A DNA stretch of 64,000 nucleotides, from contig CAILMF010000038.1 in NCBI GenBank assembly GCA_903835235.1, positions 42,812-106,811 on the forward strand. The letters are read 5' to 3'. The stretch is from an uncultured Rhodospirillales bacterium (GTDB lineage Bacteria; Pseudomonadota; Alphaproteobacteria; Acetobacterales; Acetobacteraceae). This document shows, piece after piece, positions 10,901-18,644 of the stretch. The notes under the pieces were generated by a model, which worked only from the letters and a program-made list of their open reading frames with translations, ran no database searches and was not told where the DNA came from. Each line of letters begins with the position of its first letter. The stretch's first letter is position 1. The position numbers and the translations under genes are program-made.

Positions 10901-11519
10901 GGCGGTGCCTTTCGGCGGCGGCATCGACCTGGTGCAGGCCTCGATCAGCTATGCGCTTGGCGCCGACCTGGAGAACCTGACGCTGACCGGCGCCGATGCC
11001 ATCGACGGCACCGGCAATGCGCTGGCGAACAGGATCACCGGCAATGTCAACGCCAACCTGCTGCAAGGCGGCGACGGCATCGACAATCTGAGGGGTGGCG
11101 CCGGCGACGACACCCTGGTGGGCGGCACTGGCAATGACGTGTTGACCGGCGGCACCGGCGCCGATGCGTTCCGCTTCTACGGGTTCAATTTCGCCTTTCC
11201 CCCTTACGTCTTCCCCGAGGGCAGCGACGTGATCACGGATTTCGTGCCCGGCCAGGACCGTGTGGAGCTTTATGCCAATGGCTGGCCCGGCCTGCCCGCA
11301 CCCGGCGAGGATCTGAGCGGCTTCGACTTCTTCAGCGGCGTCCCCATTCTGGCAATCGGCCCGAGCGCCACCGCGGGCGGCACGCAGTTCGTCTACAACC
11401 CCGCGAACGGCAAGTTGTACTGGGATGCCAACGGCGCCTCTGCCGGCGGCGCAACGCTGATCGCCACCTTCTCGGGGGCTCCGGCACTGACGGGCGCCGA
11501 CATCCACGTCTTCATCTGA
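7938..11519 (+). CDS. RTX calcium-binding protein, type I secretion substrate
   Basis: 1193 residues. ATG at 7938 follows GAAGG at a spacing of 6. Residues ~10-75 are RTX nonapeptides (GTSGNDSLLG, GGAGNDTLDG), followed by a serralysin-C-like segment (DLFVYVPLYGDQVVIADF). Residues ~170-480 form a non-repetitive, beta-rich region of unknown role. RTX blocks resume from ~490 to ~1090 (GGNGNDSLYG, GGAGDDTLVGG). The C-terminus (ITDFVPGQDRVEL ... KLYWDANGASAGGATLIATF ... ADIHVFI) is the usual end of M10-serralysin-type type I substrates. There is no N-terminal signal peptide, as expected for this route. No catalytic motif was found, so the role (adhesin, S-layer-like or toxin) is open. An AT-rich patch at ~7830-7872 may hold its promoter. 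Confidence 0.88.
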   Translation: MPVPGFILFVGTSGNDSLLGTFGDDNIIGGAGNDTLDGDFGSDSLEGGPGNDWLDGKWGSDTLDGGEGNDTLTPGLDGSAGRSLVPDRLIGGLGADLFVYVPLYGDQVVIADFSTAQSDRLDLSATTLRSFAEFLALGRQQGSDVVLDFGNNHLLTLQGMTLAAFGAIVPDEVILAQPVTTAARPLPVNDLAALDGGGYVTISNGSSQGTANLITATIYSATDTVLSSFSIATNGGAPNDGRTFLPGGWQQVAGLPGNRFVVAWDAINPVNGHAEIDARFFNADGTAVGPQFMVVDRTLSNTQDRIYGLQDVVALPNGDAEIRWNYFDNQSNSYFGKGQIFHPDGTPAFAVGLAATHRDGGYSIFAEGVYMPLADGHLLHYKLFYEGSYDNGSPWYYEGGSSPVEVPGRNLLLHQTGVHYGLYAQIDDNPYVKINPTGDVFPIQREEVNQLADGSLVFRYPGSTTLWTESGQFASPVVQGVYETTMIHLAADLHGSFINGTALADLLVGTSGADRIYGLGDNDTLMGLGGADLLDGGDGTDTADYSRSISQGVTVDLRIAGPQQGGDAEGDTLNSIENLVGSYFADRLTGNDGNNRLDGGSGNDTLDGRNGQDSLFGGAGDDQVTLLDTGEAHGGAGNDTITGGTQAGNTLFGDAGDDKIYALGVHNLVYGGGGNDTVYAGAFGDTIAGEADDDLLYGDAERDQLSGGDGNDRLYAAGANGDDLANVLTGGNGNDSLYGSRGGDHLAGDEPGGIAGDDSLDGGAGDDMLVSLGGRDTLVGGTGSDQALIDRSALALSFVLTLASANLKATANDGSSLLGIETFHFIGGLGDDRFTAMASNDTLEGGAGVDQLRGGGGDDELIGGAGADRLYGNAGNDAFYVDSAADRVFETIGEGDDTVFADGNFSLTPGAAVEHLWATGVTLGVTLKGNEFNNDIIGSGGFNDKLYGGAGDDTLLASDGLLDGGTGADSMSGYGDMTFVVDNPGDVVAVPFGGGIDLVQASISYALGADLENLTLTGADAIDGTGNALANRITGNVNANLLQGGDGIDNLRGGAGDDTLVGGTGNDVLTGGTGADAFRFYGFNFAFPPYVFPEGSDVITDFVPGQDRVELYANGWPGLPAPGEDLSGFDFFSGVPILAIGPSATAGGTQFVYNPANGKLYWDANGASAGGATLIATFSGAPALTGADIHVFI

Positions 11520-11634
11520 ACCGCCGCACGTCCCGGCCCGCAGCCGCCGCTTCACCGCCTGGCTCAGCCGCGGCACCCATTCGGGCGCTAGGCCCGCTCG
11601 GGCAGGCCGCAGGTCGGAGCTTCGTGGGCTTGGC

Positions 11635-11750
11635 ATGACGTCCCCAGGCCGCGGCAGCTCTCGCCCATCGGCTTGCCCTGCGCCAGTTCGACCTCTACCT
11701 GCCGCAGCAGCCCGATGATCTTCTCCGGCGTCGTGCCCTTTCTCGCCACC
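11635..11750 (-). mobile_element. IS3-family transposase orfA 5' fragment
   Basis: From a GTG at 11750 the minus strand reads VARKGTTPEKIIGLLRQ, VEVELAQGKPMGESCRGLG. This is the helix-turn-helix start of IS3-family OrfA ('M-KKR-T-EQIIGLLRQ-EV-LA-GK---E-CRELGIS'). Homology ends where 'TEQTYYRWRKEYGG' would follow, so it is a truncated relic. It has the same orientation as the orfB fragment at 6853-6990 on the far side of the RTX gene. The remaining parts of 11520-12223 contain nothing recognisable apart from the AT-rich block listed separately. Confidence 0.6.
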
Positions 11751-11934
11751 TCCAGCCTCCTTCTCAGGGGCCGATCCTGTCACTTCAGCCGGGCCGAGTT
11801 CAGCGAGGAAGCACAGTGGAACCGCGCCCCCAATGGTCAAGGCTTGGGGCAGGGCGGGCGATTATGGCGTGCCGCGTCGATGGCTCTTGCTGCAGGTGTG
11901 GCCCTGGCGTCTCTGGCGAATGGCCGTACACATT

Positions 11935-12065
11935 GAGTAATATGACGAAATTGCGATTGAAAAATTGAATCAATGTTGAATTGTCATGAAGCACACTCAT
12001 AATAAATAATTCATCACAATTTTATATTCAGACATGGAGAATTTAATACTACGAATTCATTAATT
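11935..12065 (+). promoter_or_regulatory. AT-rich island, probable promoter region of the RTX nuclease
   Basis: About 130 bp of strongly AT-rich sequence in otherwise GC-rich DNA, ending ~160 bp before the nuclease start. A possible sigma-70-like pair is TTGAAT (11976-11981) and TAATAA (12000-12005) with an 18-bp spacer; that would give a ~210-nt leader. There are tandem AATTCATT motifs near 12054-12068. This kind of block often attracts nucleoid-associated silencers. The exact promoter call is weak; the composition shift is plain. Confidence 0.4.
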
Positions 12066-12223
12066 CATTGCTGATGCGCTTGCGGCTGTCGCTGCCTCGC
12101 CACTAAGGCTCCTGACCGAGCGGCCCGGCCATCCGGCGTCGCCAACCGGAAAACCGTCGAACAATCCTCCGGCCGGCCTTGGGGCGCCATCGCTCCCGCC
12201 GTGTCCCGGAACAGGAGCCAGAC

Positions 12224-15200
12224 ATGACCATTGTTGCAGGTGATATCGCCTTCGTCGGCGTCAACTCGGCCGACCCCGATGAAGTGGCCATCCTGGTCCG
12301 CACCACGCTGGCAGCCGGCGACACCTTCTTCCTGACGGATGGCGGCTTTACCGGCGCAACCGGCGCCGCCTCCGCGATGTTCCGCGCCACCGAAGGCTTC
12401 CTGCAATACACCGCCCCCACCGGCGGCCTGGCGGCCGGCAGCGTCATCGTCATCACCGGCGGCGGCGGCAGCGCGCCTTCTGTGGTGCGCAATGGCGGCG
12501 GCGCGGCCGGCAGCGTCACGCTGCTCGGCAACAGCAGCAACGCCACCAACAACTTCGCCTTCTCCACCTCGGGCGATTCGCTCACCGCCTACACCGTGAC
12601 CGGTGGCACCCACCTCACCGGCACGCCGGCCCTGATCGCCTTCCTCGACTACGGCGTTAACCCCTACGGCAGCGGCTCGGCCCAGGCGTCCAGCATCCCG
12701 ACCATCTCGGGCGGCCAGGTGCTCGACCTCGCCAACCTCGACGACGCCATCGTCATCAACACCAGCAGCGCCTACTCGCTGACCCTGGCGCAGCTGAGCA
12801 GCGCCAGCAGCTTCAGCCAGCAGGACGGCACCCGCTACACGCTGAGCAGCATCGCCAGCAAGGCCACCGACACCACGGCCACCGTCAGCGTCGACAGCGT
12901 CAGCATCACCGAAGGCAACAGCGGCACCAGCACGCTGACCTTCACCGTGACCCGCAGCGACACCACCGGCAGCTTCGACATCGACTTCGCCACCGCCAAC
13001 GGCACCGCCACCGCCGGCAGCGACTACGTGGCCCAGTCCGGCACCCTGCACTTCACCGCCGGCGGCGGCGCCAGCCAGCAGGTCAGCGTCGTGGTCAACG
13101 GCGACACCGCGGCCGAGGCCGATGAGAGCTTCAGCCTGACCCTGTCCAACCTGGTCAACGGCACCGGCACCGCCACGCTGGGCACCGCCACGGGCACCGG
13201 CACCATCACCAACGACGACGTTGCGCTGGTGAAGATCTATGACATCCAAGGCGCCGGCCACAAGTCCAGCTACGTCGGCGGCGCCGTCGGCAGCTCGGGC
13301 AACAGCGGCACCGTCCGCGTCAATGTCGAAGGCGTGGTCACCGCCATCGCCGCCAACGGCTTCTACATGCAGGACGCCACCGGCGACGGCAACGTCAACA
13401 CCTCGGATGGCATCTTCGTCTTCACCAACACCTCGGGCACCAACTACACCGCCGGCCAGGCGCTCAGCGTCGGCAACACCGTGCGCGTGCTGGGCGCGCG
13501 GGTGGACGAGTTCCGCCCGGGCAGCGACCTGACCATCACCGAACTGTCGATCACCAGCACCATCACCGGTGCGTCGCTGCAGAACCTCGGCGGCAACACC
13601 GCCATCACCGCCGTGGACCTGGGCACCGACCGCACCATCCCGACCGGCGCGATCGACAGCGACAACTTCTCCAGCTTCAACCCGGGCACCGATGCGATCG
13701 ACTTCTGGGAAAGCCTGGAAGGCATGAAGGTGCAGGTGACCAACCCGATCACCGTCTCCGCCACCAATGAGTTCCGCACCCAGCTGGACAGCAACACCGC
13801 CGGCCCGCCGAGCGAGGAAATCTGGGTGGTTGCGCCGGGCGCCTTCGACGCCGGCTCGCAGACCAGCCGCGGCGGCCTGATCATCGGCGCCACCGACTAC
13901 AACCCGGAACGCATCCAGCTGGATGACATGCTGGCCAGCCTGGACCTGCCGAGCGTCGATGTCGGCGCCCAGCTCTCCACCGTCACCGGCGTGGTGAACT
14001 ACGACTTCGGCAACTACGAAGTGCTGGTCACCACCGCCCCCACCGTCGTCACCGCCTCGACGCTGACGCGCGAGACCACCACCATCACCCGCGGCAACCA
14101 CCAGCTCACCATCGCCGACTACAACGTGCAGAACCTGGATGCCGAGGTCGAGAACCTCGCGGCCTGGGGCACCGGCGGCGTGGCGGCCGATGGCACCGGT
14201 GGCGTCACCGGCTCCACCTCCAGCAATGCCAGCGGCACGCTGTATGTGCGGCTGAGCAACTCCGACGATGACGTCGGCACCGGCAAGTACGCCCTGCACG
14301 CCCAGCAGATCGCGCAGAACCTCGGCGCCCCCACCATCGTCGCGCTGCAGGAAATCCAGGACGACGACGGCGCCGAGATCAGCAGCGTGCTGGGCTCCGA
14401 CCGCACCCTGTCCACGCTGGTCGACCTCATCAAGACCACCTACGGCGTCGACTACGCCTATGCCTACCTGGCGCCCTCGGCCTCCAACATCAACGGCGGC
14501 CAGCCCAACGCCAATATCCGCAACGGCTTCCTCTACCGCGCCGACCTGGTCACGCTGAACAGCGTCGAGCTGCTGGACCCGACCAACAGCGCCTTCGCCA
14601 GCAGCCGCAAGCCGCTGATCGGCCACTTCACCTTCAATGGGCAGGACCTCACGGTCATCAACCTGCACATGAACTCGAAGGGCGGCGACGGCGCGCTGTT
14701 CGGCGCCATCCAGCCGCCGGTGCTCGGCTCCGAGACCCAGCGCCTGGCGCAGGCCACCGTCATCAACGCCTATATCGACAGCCTGCTGGCCAGCAACCCG
14801 AACGCGCTGATCCAGGTTGCCGGTGACCTCAACGACTTCACCTTCTCCAACCCGGTGAAGACGCTGACCGGCGAGTCCACCGGCGCGCAGGTGGTGTTCG
14901 ACCTGGCGGCGGCGAAGCTGCCGACCAACGAGCAGTACAGCTACAACTTCGACGGCAACACCCAGGAGCTGGATCACCAGCTGGCCAGCGCCACGCTGCT
15001 GGCGGCGAATGACGGCTTCGACATCGTCCACATCAACTCCGAGTTCTACGCCCAGGCCTCGGACCACGACCCCTCGCTGGCCCGCTACGACTTCAGCGGC
15101 TTCGCCGAAGTGCTGGCCGGCACCAGCGGTGCCGACAGCCTGGACGGGCAGGGCGGCAATGACAGCCTGACCGGCGGCACCGGCAACGACACGCTGGATG

Positions 15201-17251
15201 GCGGCACGGGTGATGACGTCGCCGTCTTCGCCGGCACCTCGGCCGACACCACGCTGGTACAGAACCTGGATGGCAGCTGGACCGCCATCGGCGCCGCCGG
15301 CCGCGACCTGCTGCGCCATGTGGAAGTGGCGAGCTTCGCCGATGGCAACGTGACGCTGGCCGCCGGCACCCCGGGGCCGCAGACGGTGCAACTGGTGCAG
15401 GACTCCGGCCTGGCCGGCGACCTGCTGACCAATGATGGTCATGTCAGCGGCACCGCCCTGGCGCTGGCCGGCATCAGCATCACCGAAGGTGGCATCGAGG
15501 TGGCCAGCACCACCGCCGATGCCAGCGGCGCCTGGAGCCTGGACCTCTCGGCCCTGGCCCAGGGCAGCCACAGCCTGACGGTCAGCCAGACCGACGCCCA
15601 GGGCGCCAGCAGCGGCATCGCGTTCAGCTTCACGCTGGACACGCTGGCCCCCGCGGTCGCCATCACCAGCCCGGGCGGCACGGTGGGCGTGGCGGCGCAG
15701 ACCATCACCGGCACCGCCGAAGCCGGCGCCACGGTGCAGCTGTATGAGGGCCTCGTCGCGGTCGGCGCGGCCACCATCGCCGGCGCCGACGGCACCTGGT
15801 CGGTCGGCGTCACCCTGACGGCCGGCGCGCACACGCTGGCAGCCCAGGCCATAGACGCCGCGGGCAACGCCGCCCTGGGCGCCAGCAGCCTGAGCGTCAC
15901 CTTCGTGCCGCCGAGCCGCACCATCGGCACCCGCGGCGACGACCTGCTGACCGGTGCCGAAGGCTTCGACACGCTGAGCGGCCTGACCGGCAACGACACC
16001 CTGCTGGGCCTGGAAGGCAATGACAGCCTGGACGGCGGCACCGGTGCCGACAGCATGGTCGGTGGCGACGGGAACGACGGCTACATGGTGGACAACGCCG
16101 CCGACCAGGTGGTGGAACTGGCCGACCAGGGCACCGACACCGTCCGCACCGCGCTGAACGGCTACGTGCTGGCGGCGAATGTCGAGGTGCTGACGCTGAC
16201 CGGCACCGCAGACCAGGACGGCAGCGGGAATGCCGGCGACAACCTGATCCTCGGCACCGCCGGCAACAATGCGCTGGCCGGCCTGGGCGGCAACGACAGC
16301 ATGATGGGCAATGCCGGCAACGATACGCTGAACGGCGGCACCGGCGCCGATACCATGTCGGGCGGCATCGGCGACGACACCTACTACGTCGACAGCCTGG
16401 CCGACATGATCCGCGAAAGCGGCGTCGGCGTCGACACCGTCGTTGCCAGCATCAACTACACCCTGGGGCGCGACCTGGAAGCCCTGGTGCTGGATGGTGG
16501 CGACCTGATGGGCACCGGCAATACCGGTGCCAACAGCCTGACCGGCAGCGCCGGCAGCAACACGCTGCTTGGCCTGGCCGGCGACGACACGCTGCTGGGT
16601 CTGGGCGGCAATGACAGCCTGGATGGTGGCACCGGCGCCGACAGCATGGTCGGCGGCACCGGCGACGACACCTACGTGGTGGACAGCGTCGGCGACCTGG
16701 CGGTGGAAGCCAGCGGCGTCGGCGGCGGGATGGACCTGGTGAAGGCCAGCGTTTCCTTCACCTTGGGCGCCAATGTGGAGGCGCTGACGCTGACCGGTCG
16801 CCTCGGCATCAACGGCACCGGCAACGAGCTGGGCAACCTGCTCACCGGCAATGCCGGCGCCAACCAGCTGTCCGGCGCTGCCGGCAACGATACGCTGGTC
16901 GGCGGCGCGGGCCGTGACACGCTGGCGGGCGGCAACGATGCCGACATCTTCCGCTACGCCACGGCCAGCGAGGGCAATGACCGCGTGCTCGACTTCCAGC
17001 ACGGTGTCGATGCCTTCGAGTTCGACGCTGCCGGCTTCGATGCCAGCCTGACCGCGGGCATGGACCTCGGCGCGGCGCAGCGCTTCGTGGCGGGCAACGC
17101 GGCGAACAAGGCCTGGGGCCAGTTCGTCTACAGCACCAGCGCCAACACCCTTTACTGGGATGCCGATGGCACCGGCGCCGGCGTGAAGATGATCATCGCC
17201 AGCTTCGCTACCCCGGCCGGGGTGACCGCCAGCGACCTGCACCTGATCTGA
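12224..17251 (+). CDS. Secreted RTX extracellular nuclease (endonuclease/exonuclease/phosphatase domain)
   Basis: 1675 residues. I start it at ATG 12224, preceded by AGGAG at a spacing of 6, rather than at an upstream TTG. Order of parts: an N-terminal domain with FFLTDGGFTG, seen in many RTX nucleases; a Calx-beta domain (~220-330, ITEGNSGTSTLTFTVTR ... ITNDD); an OB-fold region; an endonuclease/exonuclease/phosphatase domain of the ExeM/NucH kind with IADYNVQN (~629), ALQEIQ (~706), NLHMNSKGG, VAGDLNDF (~865) and SDHDP (~946). Then come RTX repeats, one Ig-like module, two long RTX blocks, and the type I secretion tail NTLYWDADGTGAG ... SDLHLI, close to that of the upstream RTX protein. It likely degrades extracellular DNA in a Ca2+- and divalent-metal-dependent way, for nutrients or matrix turnover. 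Confidence 0.9.
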   Translation: MTIVAGDIAFVGVNSADPDEVAILVRTTLAAGDTFFLTDGGFTGATGAASAMFRATEGFLQYTAPTGGLAAGSVIVITGGGGSAPSVVRNGGGAAGSVTLLGNSSNATNNFAFSTSGDSLTAYTVTGGTHLTGTPALIAFLDYGVNPYGSGSAQASSIPTISGGQVLDLANLDDAIVINTSSAYSLTLAQLSSASSFSQQDGTRYTLSSIASKATDTTATVSVDSVSITEGNSGTSTLTFTVTRSDTTGSFDIDFATANGTATAGSDYVAQSGTLHFTAGGGASQQVSVVVNGDTAAEADESFSLTLSNLVNGTGTATLGTATGTGTITNDDVALVKIYDIQGAGHKSSYVGGAVGSSGNSGTVRVNVEGVVTAIAANGFYMQDATGDGNVNTSDGIFVFTNTSGTNYTAGQALSVGNTVRVLGARVDEFRPGSDLTITELSITSTITGASLQNLGGNTAITAVDLGTDRTIPTGAIDSDNFSSFNPGTDAIDFWESLEGMKVQVTNPITVSATNEFRTQLDSNTAGPPSEEIWVVAPGAFDAGSQTSRGGLIIGATDYNPERIQLDDMLASLDLPSVDVGAQLSTVTGVVNYDFGNYEVLVTTAPTVVTASTLTRETTTITRGNHQLTIADYNVQNLDAEVENLAAWGTGGVAADGTGGVTGSTSSNASGTLYVRLSNSDDDVGTGKYALHAQQIAQNLGAPTIVALQEIQDDDGAEISSVLGSDRTLSTLVDLIKTTYGVDYAYAYLAPSASNINGGQPNANIRNGFLYRADLVTLNSVELLDPTNSAFASSRKPLIGHFTFNGQDLTVINLHMNSKGGDGALFGAIQPPVLGSETQRLAQATVINAYIDSLLASNPNALIQVAGDLNDFTFSNPVKTLTGESTGAQVVFDLAAAKLPTNEQYSYNFDGNTQELDHQLASATLLAANDGFDIVHINSEFYAQASDHDPSLARYDFSGFAEVLAGTSGADSLDGQGGNDSLTGGTGNDTLDGGTGDDVAVFAGTSADTTLVQNLDGSWTAIGAAGRDLLRHVEVASFADGNVTLAAGTPGPQTVQLVQDSGLAGDLLTNDGHVSGTALALAGISITEGGIEVASTTADASGAWSLDLSALAQGSHSLTVSQTDAQGASSGIAFSFTLDTLAPAVAITSPGGTVGVAAQTITGTAEAGATVQLYEGLVAVGAATIAGADGTWSVGVTLTAGAHTLAAQAIDAAGNAALGASSLSVTFVPPSRTIGTRGDDLLTGAEGFDTLSGLTGNDTLLGLEGNDSLDGGTGADSMVGGDGNDGYMVDNAADQVVELADQGTDTVRTALNGYVLAANVEVLTLTGTADQDGSGNAGDNLILGTAGNNALAGLGGNDSMMGNAGNDTLNGGTGADTMSGGIGDDTYYVDSLADMIRESGVGVDTVVASINYTLGRDLEALVLDGGDLMGTGNTGANSLTGSAGSNTLLGLAGDDTLLGLGGNDSLDGGTGADSMVGGTGDDTYVVDSVGDLAVEASGVGGGMDLVKASVSFTLGANVEALTLTGRLGINGTGNELGNLLTGNAGANQLSGAAGNDTLVGGAGRDTLAGGNDADIFRYATASEGNDRVLDFQHGVDAFEFDAAGFDASLTAGMDLGAAQRFVAGNAANKAWGQFVYSTSANTLYWDADGTGAGVKMIIASFATPAGVTASDLHLI

Positions 17252-17295
17252 ACCAGGCCCCGGGGCGGCCTTGGCGCTGCCCCGCCCAGCTGTTG

Positions 17296-17326
17296 CAGGC
17301 GCGGCACTCCATGCCGCGCCTGTTTC
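17296..17326 (+). terminator. Rho-independent terminator after the RTX nuclease gene
   Basis: A perfect 11-bp stem, CAGGCGCGGCA / TGCCGCGCCTG, with a 5-nt loop CTCCA, followed by TTTC. It starts 44 bp after the nuclease stop codon. Confidence 0.75.
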
Positions 17327-17335
17327 ATGTCGGCG

Positions 17336-17445
17336 CCCTGGCGCCACTTCGACGATCCCGGCCGCCTCGATTCCGAGGATGCGGGAGAAGGCGACATGCG
17401 GCGAGTGCCCCTGCCGGATGAACAACTCCGACCGGTTGAGGCCGG
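17336..17445 (-). pseudogene. Zinc-type quinone oxidoreductase N-terminal fragment
   Basis: The minus strand reads GLNRSELFIRQGHSPHVAF followed by SRILGIEAAGIVEVAPG. This matches the N-terminal GroES-like domain of zinc-binding alcohol dehydrogenases/quinone oxidoreductases ('G-NRSEL-TRQG-SP-V-FPR-LGIE--G-VE-APG'). The nucleotide-binding domain is missing; sequence beyond it is unrelated. Only ~37 codons are left, so it is a relic. Confidence 0.6.
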
Positions 17446-17601
17446 ACTGGCACTTTCCGGCGCAGGATCCGTTGATCCTGCATCTGGGCAACCGCCAGGT
17501 GGCGCGGCCGATGCGGCTGTTCCAGGAAGTCGCCACGCGCGGGGCGCCAACCTCGTTTCCGGGGTTGCCCGAACGAGCAACGCTGGCAGGACACCGGTTG
17601 C

Positions 17602-17757
17602 TCAGGCCACCGGGGCCAGCCGCCCCAGCAAGGTGCCGGTGTGCATGCCGAAGCGGGCGAGCCTGTTGGCGCGTACTTCCCAGACATGCACGAAGGGTGC
17701 GTTCAGCGTCTTGCCGGTGGCTTCCGCGACGTGTGCCAAGCGTGCTGACCGCACGAC
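17602..17757 (-). pseudogene. NTF2/SnoaL-like protein C-terminal fragment
   Basis: The minus strand ends with AEATGKTLNAPFVHVWEVRA then NRLARFGMHTGTLLGRLA and a stop at 17602. This is the last third of a SnoaL-like (nuclear transport factor 2 fold) protein: 'TGK-----FCHVW-VRDGKV-RF--YTDT'. The first two thirds are missing, cut off by the 3' end of the amidohydrolase gene. No function should be expected. Confidence 0.5.
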
Positions 17758-17809
17758 GCGCAGAATGCCAGGAAAACCCATGCCAGCGGTCAAGGAACCG
17801 ACCGGGACA

Positions 17810-18631
17810 TCAGTCGAACTTGTAGTTCCACTTCAGCCAGGCGGCGACGCCGCGGCCCATCACCCATTCAAGGTCCTGGCCGTGCAGCCAGGGCAGTTCC
17901 TCGGTGAAGAAGCTGATGCACTGGCGCCAGCTGATCGGCATGCGGGTGATGTCGGTGCCCCAGAAGAAGCGCTTTGGCCCGAAGCTATCAAAAATGCGGT
18001 GCAGCCCGTCCTGGATGTTGCGGAAGGGGTAGGGCTGGGTGGAGTAGTGCGGCGCGCCGGTGGCCTTCACCGCCACATTGGGCAGTCTTGCCAGCGCACA
18101 CAGCTTGTCCAACTGGGCGAAGGCGGCGGCGTCCTGCCCGGTACGCACCAGGCCGCAATGGTCAAGCACCAGCTGCAGGCCGGGATGCGCCTCGGCGATG
18201 CGGCGGAAGTCGTCCAGGAACAGCCCGCCCATCATGGCGATGGTCAGCCCCTCGGCCTCGGCGGCGGGCCAGATCCAATCCAGCGTGCCATCACGCAGCC
18301 AGGCCTGCTCATGCTCATGCAGCAGCGCCCAGCGCAGCCCCAGCATGCCCGGCTGGTTGCGCCAGCCCTTGATGCGCTCGCGCTGGGTCGGGTCGGTCGG
18401 CGGGAACTGGCCCATGACGGCGAAGCGCTGCGGGTAGCGCCAGGCCGCGGCCATCGCCATCTCGTTGGCCGCGGGGTCCCAGCCCAGCGGCGGGTGGATC
18501 AGCGCCGCATCCACCCCGGCGGCGTCCATGTCCCGCAGCGCCTCCTCGGCAGTGAAGGCGGCGACCTTGCGGTGCAGGCCCGAGGGCGAGCCCTTGGACC
18601 AGAGATGGATCTGCGCGTCGATGATCTTCAC
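17810..18631 (-). CDS. Amidohydrolase family 2 (metal-dependent TIM-barrel hydrolase)
   Basis: 273 residues from GTG 18631, which has TGAGGGAG just upstream; an upstream in-frame ATG at 18670 would overlap the previous gene and lacks a good site. The start KIIDAQIHLW has the metal-binding D-x-H of amidohydrolase-2 proteins (ACMSD/decarboxylase type). Further metal or active-site candidates are LVLDHCGL (His) and FFWGTDITRMP (Asp). Such enzymes hydrolyse or decarboxylate small cyclic or aromatic acids. It lies 13 bp behind an LLM monooxygenase on the same strand, so the two probably form one catabolic operon, with the monooxygenase acting first. The substrate cannot be read from the sequence. 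Confidence 0.82.
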   Translation of the reverse strand: MKIIDAQIHLWSKGSPSGLHRKVAAFTAEEALRDMDAAGVDAALIHPPLGWDPAANEMAMAAAWRYPQRFAVMGQFPPTDPTQRERIKGWRNQPGMLGLRWALLHEHEQAWLRDGTLDWIWPAAEAEGLTIAMMGGLFLDDFRRIAEAHPGLQLVLDHCGLVRTGQDAAAFAQLDKLCALARLPNVAVKATGAPHYSTQPYPFRNIQDGLHRIFDSFGPKRFFWGTDITRMPISWRQCISFFTEELPWLHGQDLEWVMGRGVAAWLKWNYKFD

Positions 18632-18644
18632 GGCCGGTGCTCCC

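Noticed and set aside
8000..11200. Tandem GGxGxDxLxG DNA repeats considered as a CRISPR-like or satellite array
   Set aside because: The repeats are in frame, 27 bp (nine codons) in period and degenerate; they are RTX calcium-binding nonapeptides.
10077..11840. 587-codon antisense frame in the RTX gene
   Set aside because: Antisense of RTX repeats; Gly/Ala/Val low complexity with no family features.
12065..17536. 1823-codon open frame antisense to the RTX nuclease
   Set aside because: A shadow frame in GC-rich repetitive DNA: low-complexity Gly/Ala/Val/Arg/Asp composition, no domains, no start signal. Only its first ~37 real codons resemble a protein (the oxidoreductase relic).
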